Shown here in pieces: positions 35,783 through 44,279 of a stretch of 64,000 nucleotides of DNA. Location: the NCBI RefSeq assembly GCF_004118325.1, contig NZ_RDFA01000004.1:372001-436000 (forward strand). The letters are read 5' to 3'. Position 1 is the stretch's first letter, and every line of letters starts with the position of its first letter. The DNA comes from Halorientalis pallida (GTDB taxonomy: Archaea > Halobacteriota > Halobacteria > Halobacteriales > Haloarculaceae). The notes under the pieces are model-generated. The model searched no databases, was not told the DNA's origin, and saw only the letters and a program-made list of their open reading frames with translations. The position numbers were made by a program, and so were the translations under genes.

Positions 35783-37123
35783 TCACTCCGGGACCGGCGT
35801 CGACCGCTCGGTGACGGTCGCGTGGACGGGGTCGGTCGGCCGGAGCGTGACGCTCGGTTGCAGGGCCAGTTCGTCGGCCTCGACGGTCACGTCGTAGTGC
35901 TGGAGGACGTGCGCGAGCGTGAACTGGGCCTCCGTGAGCGCGATCTGCTGGCCGATACAGATGCGCGGGCCGCTCCCGAACGGGAAGTAGGCGTCCTCGC
36001 TCCGGGAGACCTCGCCGTCCCAGCGGTCCGGACGGAACGCCAGCGGGTCCGTCCAGACGCGGCTGTCACGGTGGTGGGCGTACGTCGACATGAACAGCAG
36101 GTCCTCGGCGTCCAGTTCGGTGCCGGCGAGGGTGGTCGGGTGGCGCACCTCGCGCGTCACGTTCCACACCGCCGGCGTGAGCCGGAGCGTCTCCCGGACC
36201 ACACGCTCGGTGTAGGACAGCTCCGAGAGGTCCGCCCAGGTGGGTTCCCCGCCGTCCAGCACGGCCGCGGCCTCGGCCGCGACGCGGTCGCGCATCGTCG
36301 GGTGTTTCGAGAGCCAGTAGAACGCGTAGGTGATCGTGAGTGCCGTCGTCTCCTGGCCGCCGGTGAGAAAGAGGACCGCCTCGTCGACGAGTTCGTTCTC
36401 CGAGAGGTCCACGTCGGGGTCGGCCTGGGCCTCGATGAGCGCGGTGAGCATGTCCGCCGGCGGGTCGGACTGGTCACGGTGCCACTCGACGAACTCCGAC
36501 GCGACGCCCTCGATGACGGCGTCGGCTTCCTCGAAGGTCTCCGACGGCCCGGACTGGAGCGCGTCCGGCAACAACACGTCCGTGGCACTGGGCTCGACCT
36601 CGTCGCTCAGTTGCCCCAGCGCCTCGTGGACGGCACGGGCCTGCTCGGGGTCGGTGTCCCGGCTGAACAGCGACTGCGTGATCACCCGCATCGTCAGCGT
36701 CGAGAGTTCCTCGTGGAGATCGAGCCGGCCCTCGTGGGGCCAGTCGTCGATCGTCTCCGACACCGTGTCGGCCGTGATGTCGGCGTACTCGGCGAGTTTG
36801 CCGCCGACGAACTCCGGCTGGAGGACGGATCGCTGTTGCTCCCAGAGCAGCCCGTCACTGGAGAGCAGCCCCTGCCGGCGCTGTTCCTGTGGCCCGAGCG
36901 CCGGTCGCGCGAACCGATCCCGGTCGCCGAGGATCTCGTGTACCAGTTCCGCGTCGAGGACGACGACGAACGACTGCCCCACCGGCGGATCGAGTCGCAC
37001 CAGCGGGTACCGACCGCCGTAGGCCTCCTGGAGCGCGACGAAAAACCGCAGCGGATCGTCGGTCAACTTCGGGACGTTCCCCACCACCGGCGGTCCCGGC
37101 GGCGTATGCACCCTGTCGGACAT
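35783..37123 (-). CDS. cytochrome P450
   Basis: 446 aa, normal length. I-helix oxygen-binding motif GGQETTA, ExxR in RETLRL, the PDRW segment, and the haem loop FPFGSGPRICIGQQ with the Cys ligand. Starts with the soluble TPPGPPVVGNVPKL proline-rich stretch and has no N-terminal anchor, so it is cytoplasmic and relies on a separate ferredoxin system. Substrate not predictable. ATG 37123 preferred over the GTG two codons earlier. Probably co-transcribed with the SDR downstream. Confidence 0.93.
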   Translation of the reverse strand: MSDRVHTPPGPPVVGNVPKLTDDPLRFFVALQEAYGGRYPLVRLDPPVGQSFVVVLDAELVHEILGDRDRFARPALGPQEQRRQGLLSSDGLLWEQQRSVLQPEFVGGKLAEYADITADTVSETIDDWPHEGRLDLHEELSTLTMRVITQSLFSRDTDPEQARAVHEALGQLSDEVEPSATDVLLPDALQSGPSETFEEADAVIEGVASEFVEWHRDQSDPPADMLTALIEAQADPDVDLSENELVDEAVLFLTGGQETTALTITYAFYWLSKHPTMRDRVAAEAAAVLDGGEPTWADLSELSYTERVVRETLRLTPAVWNVTREVRHPTTLAGTELDAEDLLFMSTYAHHRDSRVWTDPLAFRPDRWDGEVSRSEDAYFPFGSGPRICIGQQIALTEAQFTLAHVLQHYDVTVEADELALQPSVTLRPTDPVHATVTERSTPVPE

Positions 37124-37178
37124 ACCCACGCCAAGGGCGAGACGAACAAAGGTCTTCGGTAGGGGCCACCACCGGCAG

Positions 37179-37511
37179 TCAGGGCAGGGTGAGCCGTCCC
37201 TCGTAGTGGTGACGCCCGTCGACGGTCTCGGTGTACCGGTACGCCTCGGGTGGGTCGATCCCCCAGGCTCGAAACCGGCTGTCGACGCCGTCGACGACGG
37301 TCGTCACGAACGAGCCACGCTCGCGGAGCGTCGGGGGCGTCTGGGTGTGGTCCGTCTCGAACCGACACCGCGCAGTCCCGTCGCCGGTCGTGCGGACGAC
37401 CAAGCGAAGGTCGCTCCGCAACCGCTCTGTGATCGGCGGCGGGTCGCCCACGAGTAGGCCTTCCCCGAACGCGTCGATGGCGTCGAGCGCCGCGTCGGGC
37501 ACGTGATTCAC
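37179..37511 (-). CDS. hypothetical soluble protein (110 aa)
   Basis: Acidic, mixed alpha/beta. Features such as FRAWGIDPPEAYRYTETVDG and SDLRLVVRTTGDGTARC suggest a small globular fold, no known family. A GTTTTTG element about 28 bp before GTG 37511 supports that start over upstream TTG. Lies 55 bp before the P450 start on the same strand; could be co-transcribed with it. Confidence 0.55.
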   Translation of the reverse strand: MNHVPDAALDAIDAFGEGLLVGDPPPITERLRSDLRLVVRTTGDGTARCRFETDHTQTPPTLRERGSFVTTVVDGVDSRFRAWGIDPPEAYRYTETVDGRHHYEGRLTLP

Positions 37512-37627
37512 GGCGACGAGTACGGGCCGGGGCGACAAAAACCGTCGCAGCCGGCCCCATCAGCAGCGGCGGTTCAGCCGACGTGTGTCGACGGGAGGTT
37601 TAATCCGACGGGGCCCAACCTTCCTCC

Positions 37628-38005
37628 GTGTCAGAGACAGCGCCATCACGGTTCCTCCTGGTGTCGGCGGTCGTGTGTGTCCTCGCGTGTGCGGCCGCGG
37701 CCGTCGTCCCGCTCGCGACTGGTGCCCCGCGTGCGTTCGCGGGCAGTGTCACGTCGAGCGGACTGCTCGGACTGGTGTTCACCGTCCGAAGCGTCCAGTT
37801 GCTCCGGGCGACCGGCCGGCCCAGTCTGCCGGCGGCCGTCCTCACGACGATCTTCGGCGGCTGGTTCATGATCGCCCCGCTGCTGTACAGCGACACCGGG
37901 TTCCTGCCGACGGCGGGAGTCCAGCTGGCCGGGACGTTCGTCTCGACGTTCGGGCTGTACGTCGTCGTGGCCGGCTTCACCGGCGAAACCGACGGTGCGT
38001 CCTGA
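37628..38005 (+). CDS. small four-helix membrane protein
   Basis: 125 aa from GTG 37628. Four hydrophobic segments; the stretch TTIFGGWFMIAPLLY with preceding helices resembles SPW-repeat-type small membrane proteins. Function unknown. Converges with nothing; next gene on the same strand after 108 bp. Confidence 0.6.
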   Translation: MSETAPSRFLLVSAVVCVLACAAAAVVPLATGAPRAFAGSVTSSGLLGLVFTVRSVQLLRATGRPSLPAAVLTTIFGGWFMIAPLLYSDTGFLPTAGVQLAGTFVSTFGLYVVVAGFTGETDGAS

Positions 38006-38113
38006 CCCGGGGGCGAGATCCTCGCGGCCGTTCGGCACCGATCCGGGTGCGGACCGCCGTGTTCACGCCGTAATCGACCGGACATTGAAGTCGGTCTCGG
38101 CCGACTTGCTGTC

Positions 38114-39736
38114 GTGACTCGTCGGTTTTCGCGGCGACGGACGCTCCAGTTCGCGAGTGGGCTCGGTCTGTCTCGTCTCGTCGGCGGCACCGCCGGAGCC
38201 CAGGCCAGCGACCAGTCGTGGCGAACGTACGGCTTCGACGACGCCAACACTGCGGCCCCGCCCGACCACACCGGTCCCGACGGCTCGTCGAGCGTCCAGT
38301 GGCGATTCGAGACCGGGAGCGGAATCGTCCTCTCGTCGCCGGTAGTCGATGCCGACACCGTCTACGTCGGCAGCAACGACACCAGCGTCTACGCCGTCGA
38401 TCGCCGGACGGGGACCGAGCGGTGGCGCTTCGAGACCGACGACCGAGTGAAATCGTCACCGGCTCTCGCGAACGGCACGCTCTACGTGGGCAGCCACGAC
38501 GGCAACCTCTACGCGCTGGAGGCGGCGTCTGGCCGGGAGCAGTGGCGCTTCGAAACCGGAGGCCCGGTCGTCTCACCGCCGACGATCGTCGACGGGACCG
38601 TCTACACCGGCAGCCACGACGCCACGGCGTACGCGCTGGACGCGGCCGACGGGAGTGAGCGCTGGTCGTACGGACTCGACAGGTTGACCAACACCTCGCC
38701 GGCCGTGATCGACGGAACGGTCGTGATCGGCAGTTGGGGTGACGGCGGGCTGTACGCGCTCGACGCAGACACCGGCACCCCGCAGTGGCGCTTCGACGAC
38801 GCGGGAACGGTCGATTCGAGTCCGGCAGTCGTCGACGGGACGGTGTACTTCGGGAGTGCGGACGGCAACGTGTACGCGCTCGGGCTCGCGGACGGGACCG
38901 AACAGTGGCGCTTCGAGACCGGCGACCGGGTTCCGTCCTCACCGGCAGTCACTGGGGAGACAGTCTACGTCGGGAGCAACGATGCCAACGTCTACGCGCT
39001 GGACGCCGGCGACGGCAGCGAACGGTGGGCGTACGAAACTGGAGACCGCGTTCAGTCGTCCCCCGCCGTCGTCGACGGGACGGTCTACGTCGGGAGCGAG
39101 GACGCGGCGCTGTACGCGCTGGACGCCGCCGACGGGTCCCGACAGTGGGTGTTCGAGGAACCCGGGTCGATCTACGGATTGCCGGCAGTGCTGGACGACA
39201 CCCTCTACGTCGGCAGTTCGGACAGCACACTGTACGCGATCGGCCCGCGGTTACCGGGTTCACCGACGGTATCGCCGACGGCCGCGGCCACGGTCACCCC
39301 GACGACAGCCAGTGAGACCGAAGCCGGGAGCGACGAGACACCGAGTGGCAGTTCGAGTGACGGATCCGGATCGTCGAGCCCGCCGGTCGAACTGCTGGCC
39401 GGCGCGCTCCTCACGGCGCTCGGTGTCGGTGCCTACTGGCGACATCGCGGCGACGACACCGTTCCGATTCACCTCTCGAACGCGAGTGGAACGGCACTCC
39501 GGTGCCGCATCTCAGTTCGGGCCGACGACGAGGACGAACTTCGGTTCGATACCAAGGTCGAACTCGACGACGGCGAGGAGCGGACACTCGACGGTGAGTT
39601 TCCCGCGGGGCCGTTCAGTCTCAGGGTCGCCATCCCCCACGGCCAGCCGGTCGTCGAGACTCGCGAAACCGGCGAGGCCGTCTCACGCACTGTCGTGAAC
39701 GTCACCGCGGACGGCACTGACGTGACTGTCGAGTGA
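38114..39736 (+). CDS. Tat-exported PQQ-type beta-propeller protein with membrane anchor
   Basis: 540 aa from GTG 38114. N-terminus RRFSRRRTLQFASGLGLS is a twin-arginine signal. Residues about 55-380 hold seven to eight repeats of the form GTVYVGSxDxxVYALDAxDGxxxWRFETG, i.e. a PQQ-like (BamB/YxxD) propeller. A Thr/Ser/Gly linker is followed by one membrane helix (VELLAGALLTALGVGAYW, about 425-443) and a short beta domain at the C-terminus. Such proteins are common in haloarchaea; PQQ binding is not assured, as structural propellers share the repeat. The propeller would face outside. Confidence 0.87.
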   Translation: MTRRFSRRRTLQFASGLGLSRLVGGTAGAQASDQSWRTYGFDDANTAAPPDHTGPDGSSSVQWRFETGSGIVLSSPVVDADTVYVGSNDTSVYAVDRRTGTERWRFETDDRVKSSPALANGTLYVGSHDGNLYALEAASGREQWRFETGGPVVSPPTIVDGTVYTGSHDATAYALDAADGSERWSYGLDRLTNTSPAVIDGTVVIGSWGDGGLYALDADTGTPQWRFDDAGTVDSSPAVVDGTVYFGSADGNVYALGLADGTEQWRFETGDRVPSSPAVTGETVYVGSNDANVYALDAGDGSERWAYETGDRVQSSPAVVDGTVYVGSEDAALYALDAADGSRQWVFEEPGSIYGLPAVLDDTLYVGSSDSTLYAIGPRLPGSPTVSPTAAATVTPTTASETEAGSDETPSGSSSDGSGSSSPPVELLAGALLTALGVGAYWRHRGDDTVPIHLSNASGTALRCRISVRADDEDELRFDTKVELDDGEERTLDGEFPAGPFSLRVAIPHGQPVVETRETGEAVSRTVVNVTADGTDVTVE

Positions 39737-39859
39737 CGACGGGGCGACTGCACCCGTTCTTATTCTCAGAGTGGCGAACGTTCGGCAGTCGGCGGTGAGT
39801 TGTTTCTAGTCAGAGCACGTCCGTAATTTTAAGTCCGAAAACGCGACCAACCCCCGCAC

Positions 39860-39994
39860 ATGAGCCAACGGGTTGGGGAGCAGGTGCCAGCGCCGGTCCC
39901 GCCGGACGATCCCGACGCCTGGTACGCACCCGACATGTGTGACCAGCGGGCGATCTCTGTACGAGGGTTATCAATGTGCGCTATTTATTTCTGA
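39860..39994 (+). pseudogene. truncated N-terminal gene fragment at the island boundary
   Basis: A 44-codon reading frame (MSQRVGEQVPAPVPPDDPDA start) with its own TATA element TTTTAAGT (about 39827-39834) at leaderless distance. For about 30 codons it has the GC-rich, Pro/Asp-rich character of the left side; then the frame runs into AT-rich sequence (CAIYF, stop) exactly where the composition changes. It looks like the 5' end of a gene cut by the island junction. The family is not recognised and no 3' part is seen elsewhere in the window. Confidence 0.5.
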
Positions 39995-40095
39995 AGTATC
40001 CCAGTGTGGAGGACCCAGAAGGTAAGCGGTAGACGTCCCCTGAACCGTACTTAGCACACACATACTAATGCCGCAATCTGTAATCAATTGCCGAT

Positions 40096-40821
40096 ATGCG
40101 ATGGGTCCTACTACTGCTCAGCCTGTGTGTTGTGCTAGCTGGCTGCAGTGGAACTGGTCCAGCAGATCGTGCACAAACAACGACAGCACAGCCACCGAAT
40201 GAGGAACCGGTTGAGTCAACCACACAGTTCTCAGCGACACCGTCCTCTCAAATCAAGACACCAGTAACAGCTACGCCGAGACCTACGTCTGTCTCACCCC
40301 CACCGGGAACCCCGAACCCAGCACCAACACCTGCTCCAACAGCAACTCCAACTCCTACCTCAGGAGCAACTCAAGCGACAAAGGAAGACCCACAACCAGT
40401 CTATGCAGAAGTTGGAGAATGGGCAGAGGTCACCGTCAGTGGTGAGACCGATATGCGTGTCCGTGTTGACGACTACACGATTCGAGACGAGGTCGAGACA
40501 GATGGTGGCACACTGGATGCGCCGGAGGGAGAGCAGTGGGTGGTAGTTAATATGACAGTCCGTACGCTTCCTGGTGATGATGTTCGGCTTGGATATACAC
40601 AGTGGGAACTTATGACGGTTGGACCTCAGATTCCGCAGCCCGATGATGCTGCCATGCGGCGTGCAGACTATCAAGATATCCTTCCAGATGAAACTACGCA
40701 TGAAAAAAATGACGCAGAGAGGTATCAGGTCATTTTCGCAACCGACTATACCAGGAATATGCTATTCGTGATGCACCCGTTCGGATCAGAAAACCATGCA
40801 CCATTAGTCTTCAGCGCGTGA
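40096..40821 (+). CDS. lipoprotein with DUF4352-like domain
   Basis: 241 aa. Sec signal with lipobox (LLLLSLCVVLAGCSG; Cys 17), then a long Thr/Pro/Ser linker (to about residue 95), then a beta-sandwich: VGEWAEVTVSGETDMRVRVD, GEQWVVVNMTVRT, YTQWELMT. That layout matches DUF4352-type proteins, which are anchored on the outer face with unknown ligand. First intact gene of the AT-richer island. Confidence 0.75.
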   Translation: MRWVLLLLSLCVVLAGCSGTGPADRAQTTTAQPPNEEPVESTTQFSATPSSQIKTPVTATPRPTSVSPPPGTPNPAPTPAPTATPTPTSGATQATKEDPQPVYAEVGEWAEVTVSGETDMRVRVDDYTIRDEVETDGGTLDAPEGEQWVVVNMTVRTLPGDDVRLGYTQWELMTVGPQIPQPDDAAMRRADYQDILPDETTHEKNDAERYQVIFATDYTRNMLFVMHPFGSENHAPLVFSA

Positions 40822-40980
40822 GCCACTCACACAATTGTATCATGTAGACGGTAACCCCCTTTTGTGAAACAAAGGTTGTTTCAGAGGCAAGTGGTCATGA
40901 CAGCCATTTCGATGGACGAACCACATCATGACAGGTTGGCACCAACGTGATCCAAATATAGAGGATCTCAGATGTAAATC

Positions 40981-41020
40981 CAGCAGAATAATATAACTAT
41001 ATTAATAATATATTCTGCTG
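40981..41020. repeat. imperfect inverted repeat in an AT-rich gap
   Basis: CAGCAGAATA (40981-40990) is mirrored by TATTCTGCTG (41011-41020) around an AT-only core; the flanks AGATCTCAG... and ...TGAGAT extend the symmetry loosely. It lies in the 324-bp gene-free stretch 40822-41145 between convergent genes. It could be a bidirectional terminator hairpin, a protein site or the residue of an insertion. Nothing else is visible in that gap. Confidence 0.6.
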
Positions 41021-41145
41021 AGATAGCGGGAATTCTCACCCACAAGTCGCGGACATATTGTAAGGTGTTATCGTAATGAGGCAAACTAATCCCTCGTCAG
41101 GTTTTCTTGGGGTCACAGTGCTCACGACACGGAAAAGTTAGACAG

Positions 41146-41679
41146 TTAATTAATGTATGAAATAGTAACATCTATTGTGGCTGAAACTTGCTCGAATTGA
41201 CCCGGTGGGGATATTGGCCCTCGGTCCGAGTGGTCAATAACAACATAATAGTTGCCCCGGGGGACTTCAACGTCGCCCGTTGCTTCGCTACCATCCACGG
41301 TCTGGATAGTGCTAAAGGACTGCCCGGATTGATATTGCTGGAAATCGCCTAGTGAGAGGACAAATAAATCGATTTCTATGTTGTTTTCCACTGTGAAATC
41401 ATATTCAATGATCGCTGGCGACGATACGCTAAAATCGGCGTGTAAATTCTCTCCCTCAGGTAGTTCAATTGTGTCATCAATCAAGCCGTTGGCGTCAGGT
41501 GCCGGCGTCTGAGATTTAATCCCTGTCGACACCTCTGAGGAGCCTGTTGTCATTTCAGGATCCTCTGTATTTTCGGTTGTGCCCGAGTTTGGGGAGTCGG
41601 TTGACGAGTTGCTGCTACATCCTGCAGCCGGTATGCTGATCAGAGCGCTTACTGATGAAATGAACTGGCGTCGGTCCAT
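41146..41679 (-). CDS. Tat lipoprotein, paralogue of the divergent neighbour
   Basis: 177 aa. Twin-arginine signal MDRRQFISSVSALIS and lipobox (PAAGC); Ser/Thr linker to about 80, then a beta domain ending in GNYYVVIDHSDRG, SPPGQFEQVSATIDVTISY. The same C-terminal pattern occurs in the divergent gene at 41845. Start 41679 is set by the Tat motif. Binding or protective role on the cell surface is likely; specific function unknown. Confidence 0.75.
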   Translation of the reverse strand: MDRRQFISSVSALISIPAAGCSSNSSTDSPNSGTTENTEDPEMTTGSSEVSTGIKSQTPAPDANGLIDDTIELPEGENLHADFSVSSPAIIEYDFTVENNIEIDLFVLSLGDFQQYQSGQSFSTIQTVDGSEATGDVEVPRGNYYVVIDHSDRGPISPPGQFEQVSATIDVTISYIN

Positions 41680-41844
41680 ACTGAGTATTTCATATCTGCA
41701 TACATATAATTCCATTTGGTGACTAACTATCGGTTACGCTACAAAATGGCTTATATTCTGAGATGATCCAGGTACTGCTCTGGTGAATCACATAATTGAA
41801 AAAGTGATCGATAAGTTTTTTATACGCGACAGACATTTACGAAT

Positions 41845-42363
41845 ATGAAAAAATCGCGGCGTGGGTTTTTGACTACATTTGTTACAGGAGCAGGCACTAT
41901 GCTTGCGGGCTGTGTAAGTGATGAAACTAATTCAAGTACAGTGGATAGTAGAGGTGAAGATACGCAGGGTAGTGCCACTGTGGGTAGATATGGATCAGAG
42001 ACGGGGCCTGAGTCTGAATTAGGTGTGTTGGCCAACGAGTCAGTAACGATTGAAGAAGGTAATTACATTGCGTACGATTTTACAATTAACTCTAAAACCA
42101 TATTTAACTATAAGATAGACGTCGAAAATGATGTTCGAGTAGATATTTTTGTGATTTCAACCAGTGGGTTTGTTCGATATAAAAAAGATCAGTTTATCGA
42201 ACCGATTGCTACCACCGAAGACACCGATGATGATTCGGGCGAGTTTGCGATTCCTAAGGGTAATTACTACTTTGTTATTGACCATACTGAGAAACTGGAA
42301 GCGGAGCCGCCCGGACAATTTAAATCTGTTCCCGCAGAAGTCAATATCCAGATCGGATACTAA
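41845..42363 (+). CDS. Tat lipoprotein, paralogue of the divergent neighbour
   Basis: 172 aa. Tat signal MKKSRRGFLTTFVTG and lipobox (MLAGC). Mature part ends in GNYYFVIDHTEKL, EPPGQFKSVPAEVNIQIGY, plainly related to the 41146-41679 protein. TTTTTATA at 41816-41823 sits at leaderless distance. Divergent paralogues suggest a tandem or inverted duplication. Strong AT bias in codons compared with the left 40 kb. Confidence 0.78.
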   Translation: MKKSRRGFLTTFVTGAGTMLAGCVSDETNSSTVDSRGEDTQGSATVGRYGSETGPESELGVLANESVTIEEGNYIAYDFTINSKTIFNYKIDVENDVRVDIFVISTSGFVRYKKDQFIEPIATTEDTDDDSGEFAIPKGNYYFVIDHTEKLEAEPPGQFKSVPAEVNIQIGY

Positions 42364-42491
42364 ATTCTCCAGCCGTGAAAAGAATAGCGGTGCAACAGAT
42401 TTGATCCACTGCTCGCCATCTGTATGGTTGCTATGGGCATCACAACATGCAACGCTGGGTTTTTTATTCCTATCGTTAGTTCTGTGCAGGT

Positions 42492-43154
42492 ATGCAGCGA
42501 CGTGCCCTCCTTGGAACCATCGGAGTTGTCTTTGGATTAGCTGGCTGCTCAGTACGGTCCACAGACGATCAAGGGTCTCGCAATCAAACAAAACCCGGGC
42601 GGCCCAAATCAAATACTAGTCATTCGACCAGTACTGATGGGGTAACTGAACCGCCGACAGCAACAATTACTTCAGAATCATCAACAACCACCAGTAGACC
42701 AACAAAGACCGCAACGAATACAACCACACCTGAATCAAATTCGGTCAGTCTCCGAATCGGTTATGATGCCCGTTTTCGAAACCAGTTCCATGGCGAAACA
42801 GCACCGTCGGGAAAACGGTGGTTGGTTATACGATACACAGCCTACAATTCTGGCAGTGAGGTTATAGCGCTCGCACCAGACGACTTTTCATGGATTGGAA
42901 ATAAAAATACGGTTGACACTCCAACGGGGCCAGTACCATACACATACCTTGGTAGGAGAGCCTACACTGACTCGGACTCAATATACTCAGGGCAGTCAGT
43001 CATTCGTGGAATGACGTTTGCAGTTCCAGAGTCCGCAACGAGCCAGAGCCTCAATCTCGATTATACACCGCCAGCAACCATAGAGTTCTACCCCACAACC
43101 TTACCGCACCGGCGAAAATGTCGGCTTGAGGGGTTTAGCTGTCAGGGATTTTGA
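42492..43154 (+). CDS. lipoprotein with DUF4352-like domain
   Basis: 220 aa. MQRRALLGTIGVVFGLAGCS is a signal with two Arg and a lipobox Cys; then a Thr/Ser linker to about 75 and a beta domain (SLRIGYDARFRNQFHGETAP, KRWLVIRYTAYNSGSEVI, PDDFSWIG). The fold pattern is like the 40096 protein, a second DUF4352-type surface lipoprotein. TTTTTATT (42461-42468) lies about 28 bp before the ATG. Confidence 0.75.
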   Translation: MQRRALLGTIGVVFGLAGCSVRSTDDQGSRNQTKPGRPKSNTSHSTSTDGVTEPPTATITSESSTTTSRPTKTATNTTTPESNSVSLRIGYDARFRNQFHGETAPSGKRWLVIRYTAYNSGSEVIALAPDDFSWIGNKNTVDTPTGPVPYTYLGRRAYTDSDSIYSGQSVIRGMTFAVPESATSQSLNLDYTPPATIEFYPTTLPHRRKCRLEGFSCQGF

Positions 43155-43414
43155 TCAGGGCGCGAGAATATCCCTAACAATCCAGCAAAACGAGATCTCT
43201 CGGCGTGTGAGTTAGCCAGTGCCGGACGCTTTCAGAACAGTTCATATATGTCGAATAAACTTGCTACCGTAATGTAATCTGACAAATCAGCGCACAATAT
43301 GCTGGTTCCCAGTAGCAAAGAATTTTATCACGGATCAATAATTAAGGTCTGATGGATTAGTTAGATCCTCCGTGGGTTACTGCAGTGCCCTGTGATGAAT
43401 TTGACAAGATCATA

Positions 43415-44116
43415 ATGAGACGACGAGAATACCTACTATTCAGCGGTATGGCTGTTGGCTCTGTTGGGTGCATGGAGTACGGAGATCCTGTCGCAACTCT
43501 CCACCCACAGTCAAGCACCGGTTCCATGGATACGTATGCAAATCTCAAGACTGAACGGCTGATCACTGCGGGGTCACTCATAGGCGAGGTCCCGTGGGCA
43601 TACATAACTGTATCAAGCGGTAGTAAGTATGATCAGGGGTATCTGGAGCTAAGCGTACAATTCTATGATGAGACTCATTCACTCCTTCAGCAGCAGTCAC
43701 ACTCAGTTGCGGTATTCCCCGCAAAAACAGTCTGGACAACCTTTCAGCCAGTGACCACTCCTGACAGAGAAAAAATATCTTCAGTTGAGGCTAATATTGA
43801 ACGAGCTGAAACGGATATAGATATTACCTCACCAGATGTTGCCAGCATCAGAAAGTCTAGATTAACCGCTGACGCCGGAACAGGTGTCAGCATCTCCGGT
43901 ACGGTATCTACGGGAACCTATACTGATCGAATTCAGCTGATTGGGTTGGTGTATGATTCACAAAATCGATTCAGAGGGACTGTGGCAACAACATCGGAGA
44001 GATTGGAAGACAAGGAACAGTGGGAATTCCATGCATCGAACTCTACGATACGGACGCCAGTTGACCAGCCAGACCCTGACAACTATGAACTTCGGATAGA
44101 GCGTCTTGAAGAGTGA
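43415..44116 (+). CDS. Tat-type lipoprotein with two FxLYD-like beta repeats
   Basis: 233 aa. MRRREYLLFSGMAVGSVGC is the signal and lipobox. Two similar beta halves follow, about 50-130 (VPWAYITVSSGSKYD, LELSVQFYDETHSLL) and about 150-220 (VSISGTVSTGTYTDRIQLIG, GLVYDSQNRF), resembling FxLYD domains. ATG 43415 chosen over GTG 43385 because the signal peptide starts there. Surface protein, function unknown. The 260 bp upstream holds no gene. Confidence 0.72.
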   Translation: MRRREYLLFSGMAVGSVGCMEYGDPVATLHPQSSTGSMDTYANLKTERLITAGSLIGEVPWAYITVSSGSKYDQGYLELSVQFYDETHSLLQQQSHSVAVFPAKTVWTTFQPVTTPDREKISSVEANIERAETDIDITSPDVASIRKSRLTADAGTGVSISGTVSTGTYTDRIQLIGLVYDSQNRFRGTVATTSERLEDKEQWEFHASNSTIRTPVDQPDPDNYELRIERLEE

Positions 44117-44279
44117 GCATGCGTCAGCGGATATATGGAACCCGTAGCCCTGTTCGATTCCCTCTATTGTTGGCTTGGCCAAATCTCCGCTATCAACGAT
44201 AACGCCAACCAGTTAGCCCACGATCTCGGCGAGGAAGGTTAATCATCTCACGCCAAAAATCATGGGAAGAAGTGTGAGA

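Noticed and set aside
40360-40701. 113-codon minus-strand frame opposite the lipoprotein
   Set aside because: The plus frame has a lipobox and domain; the minus frame has no start signal or motif.
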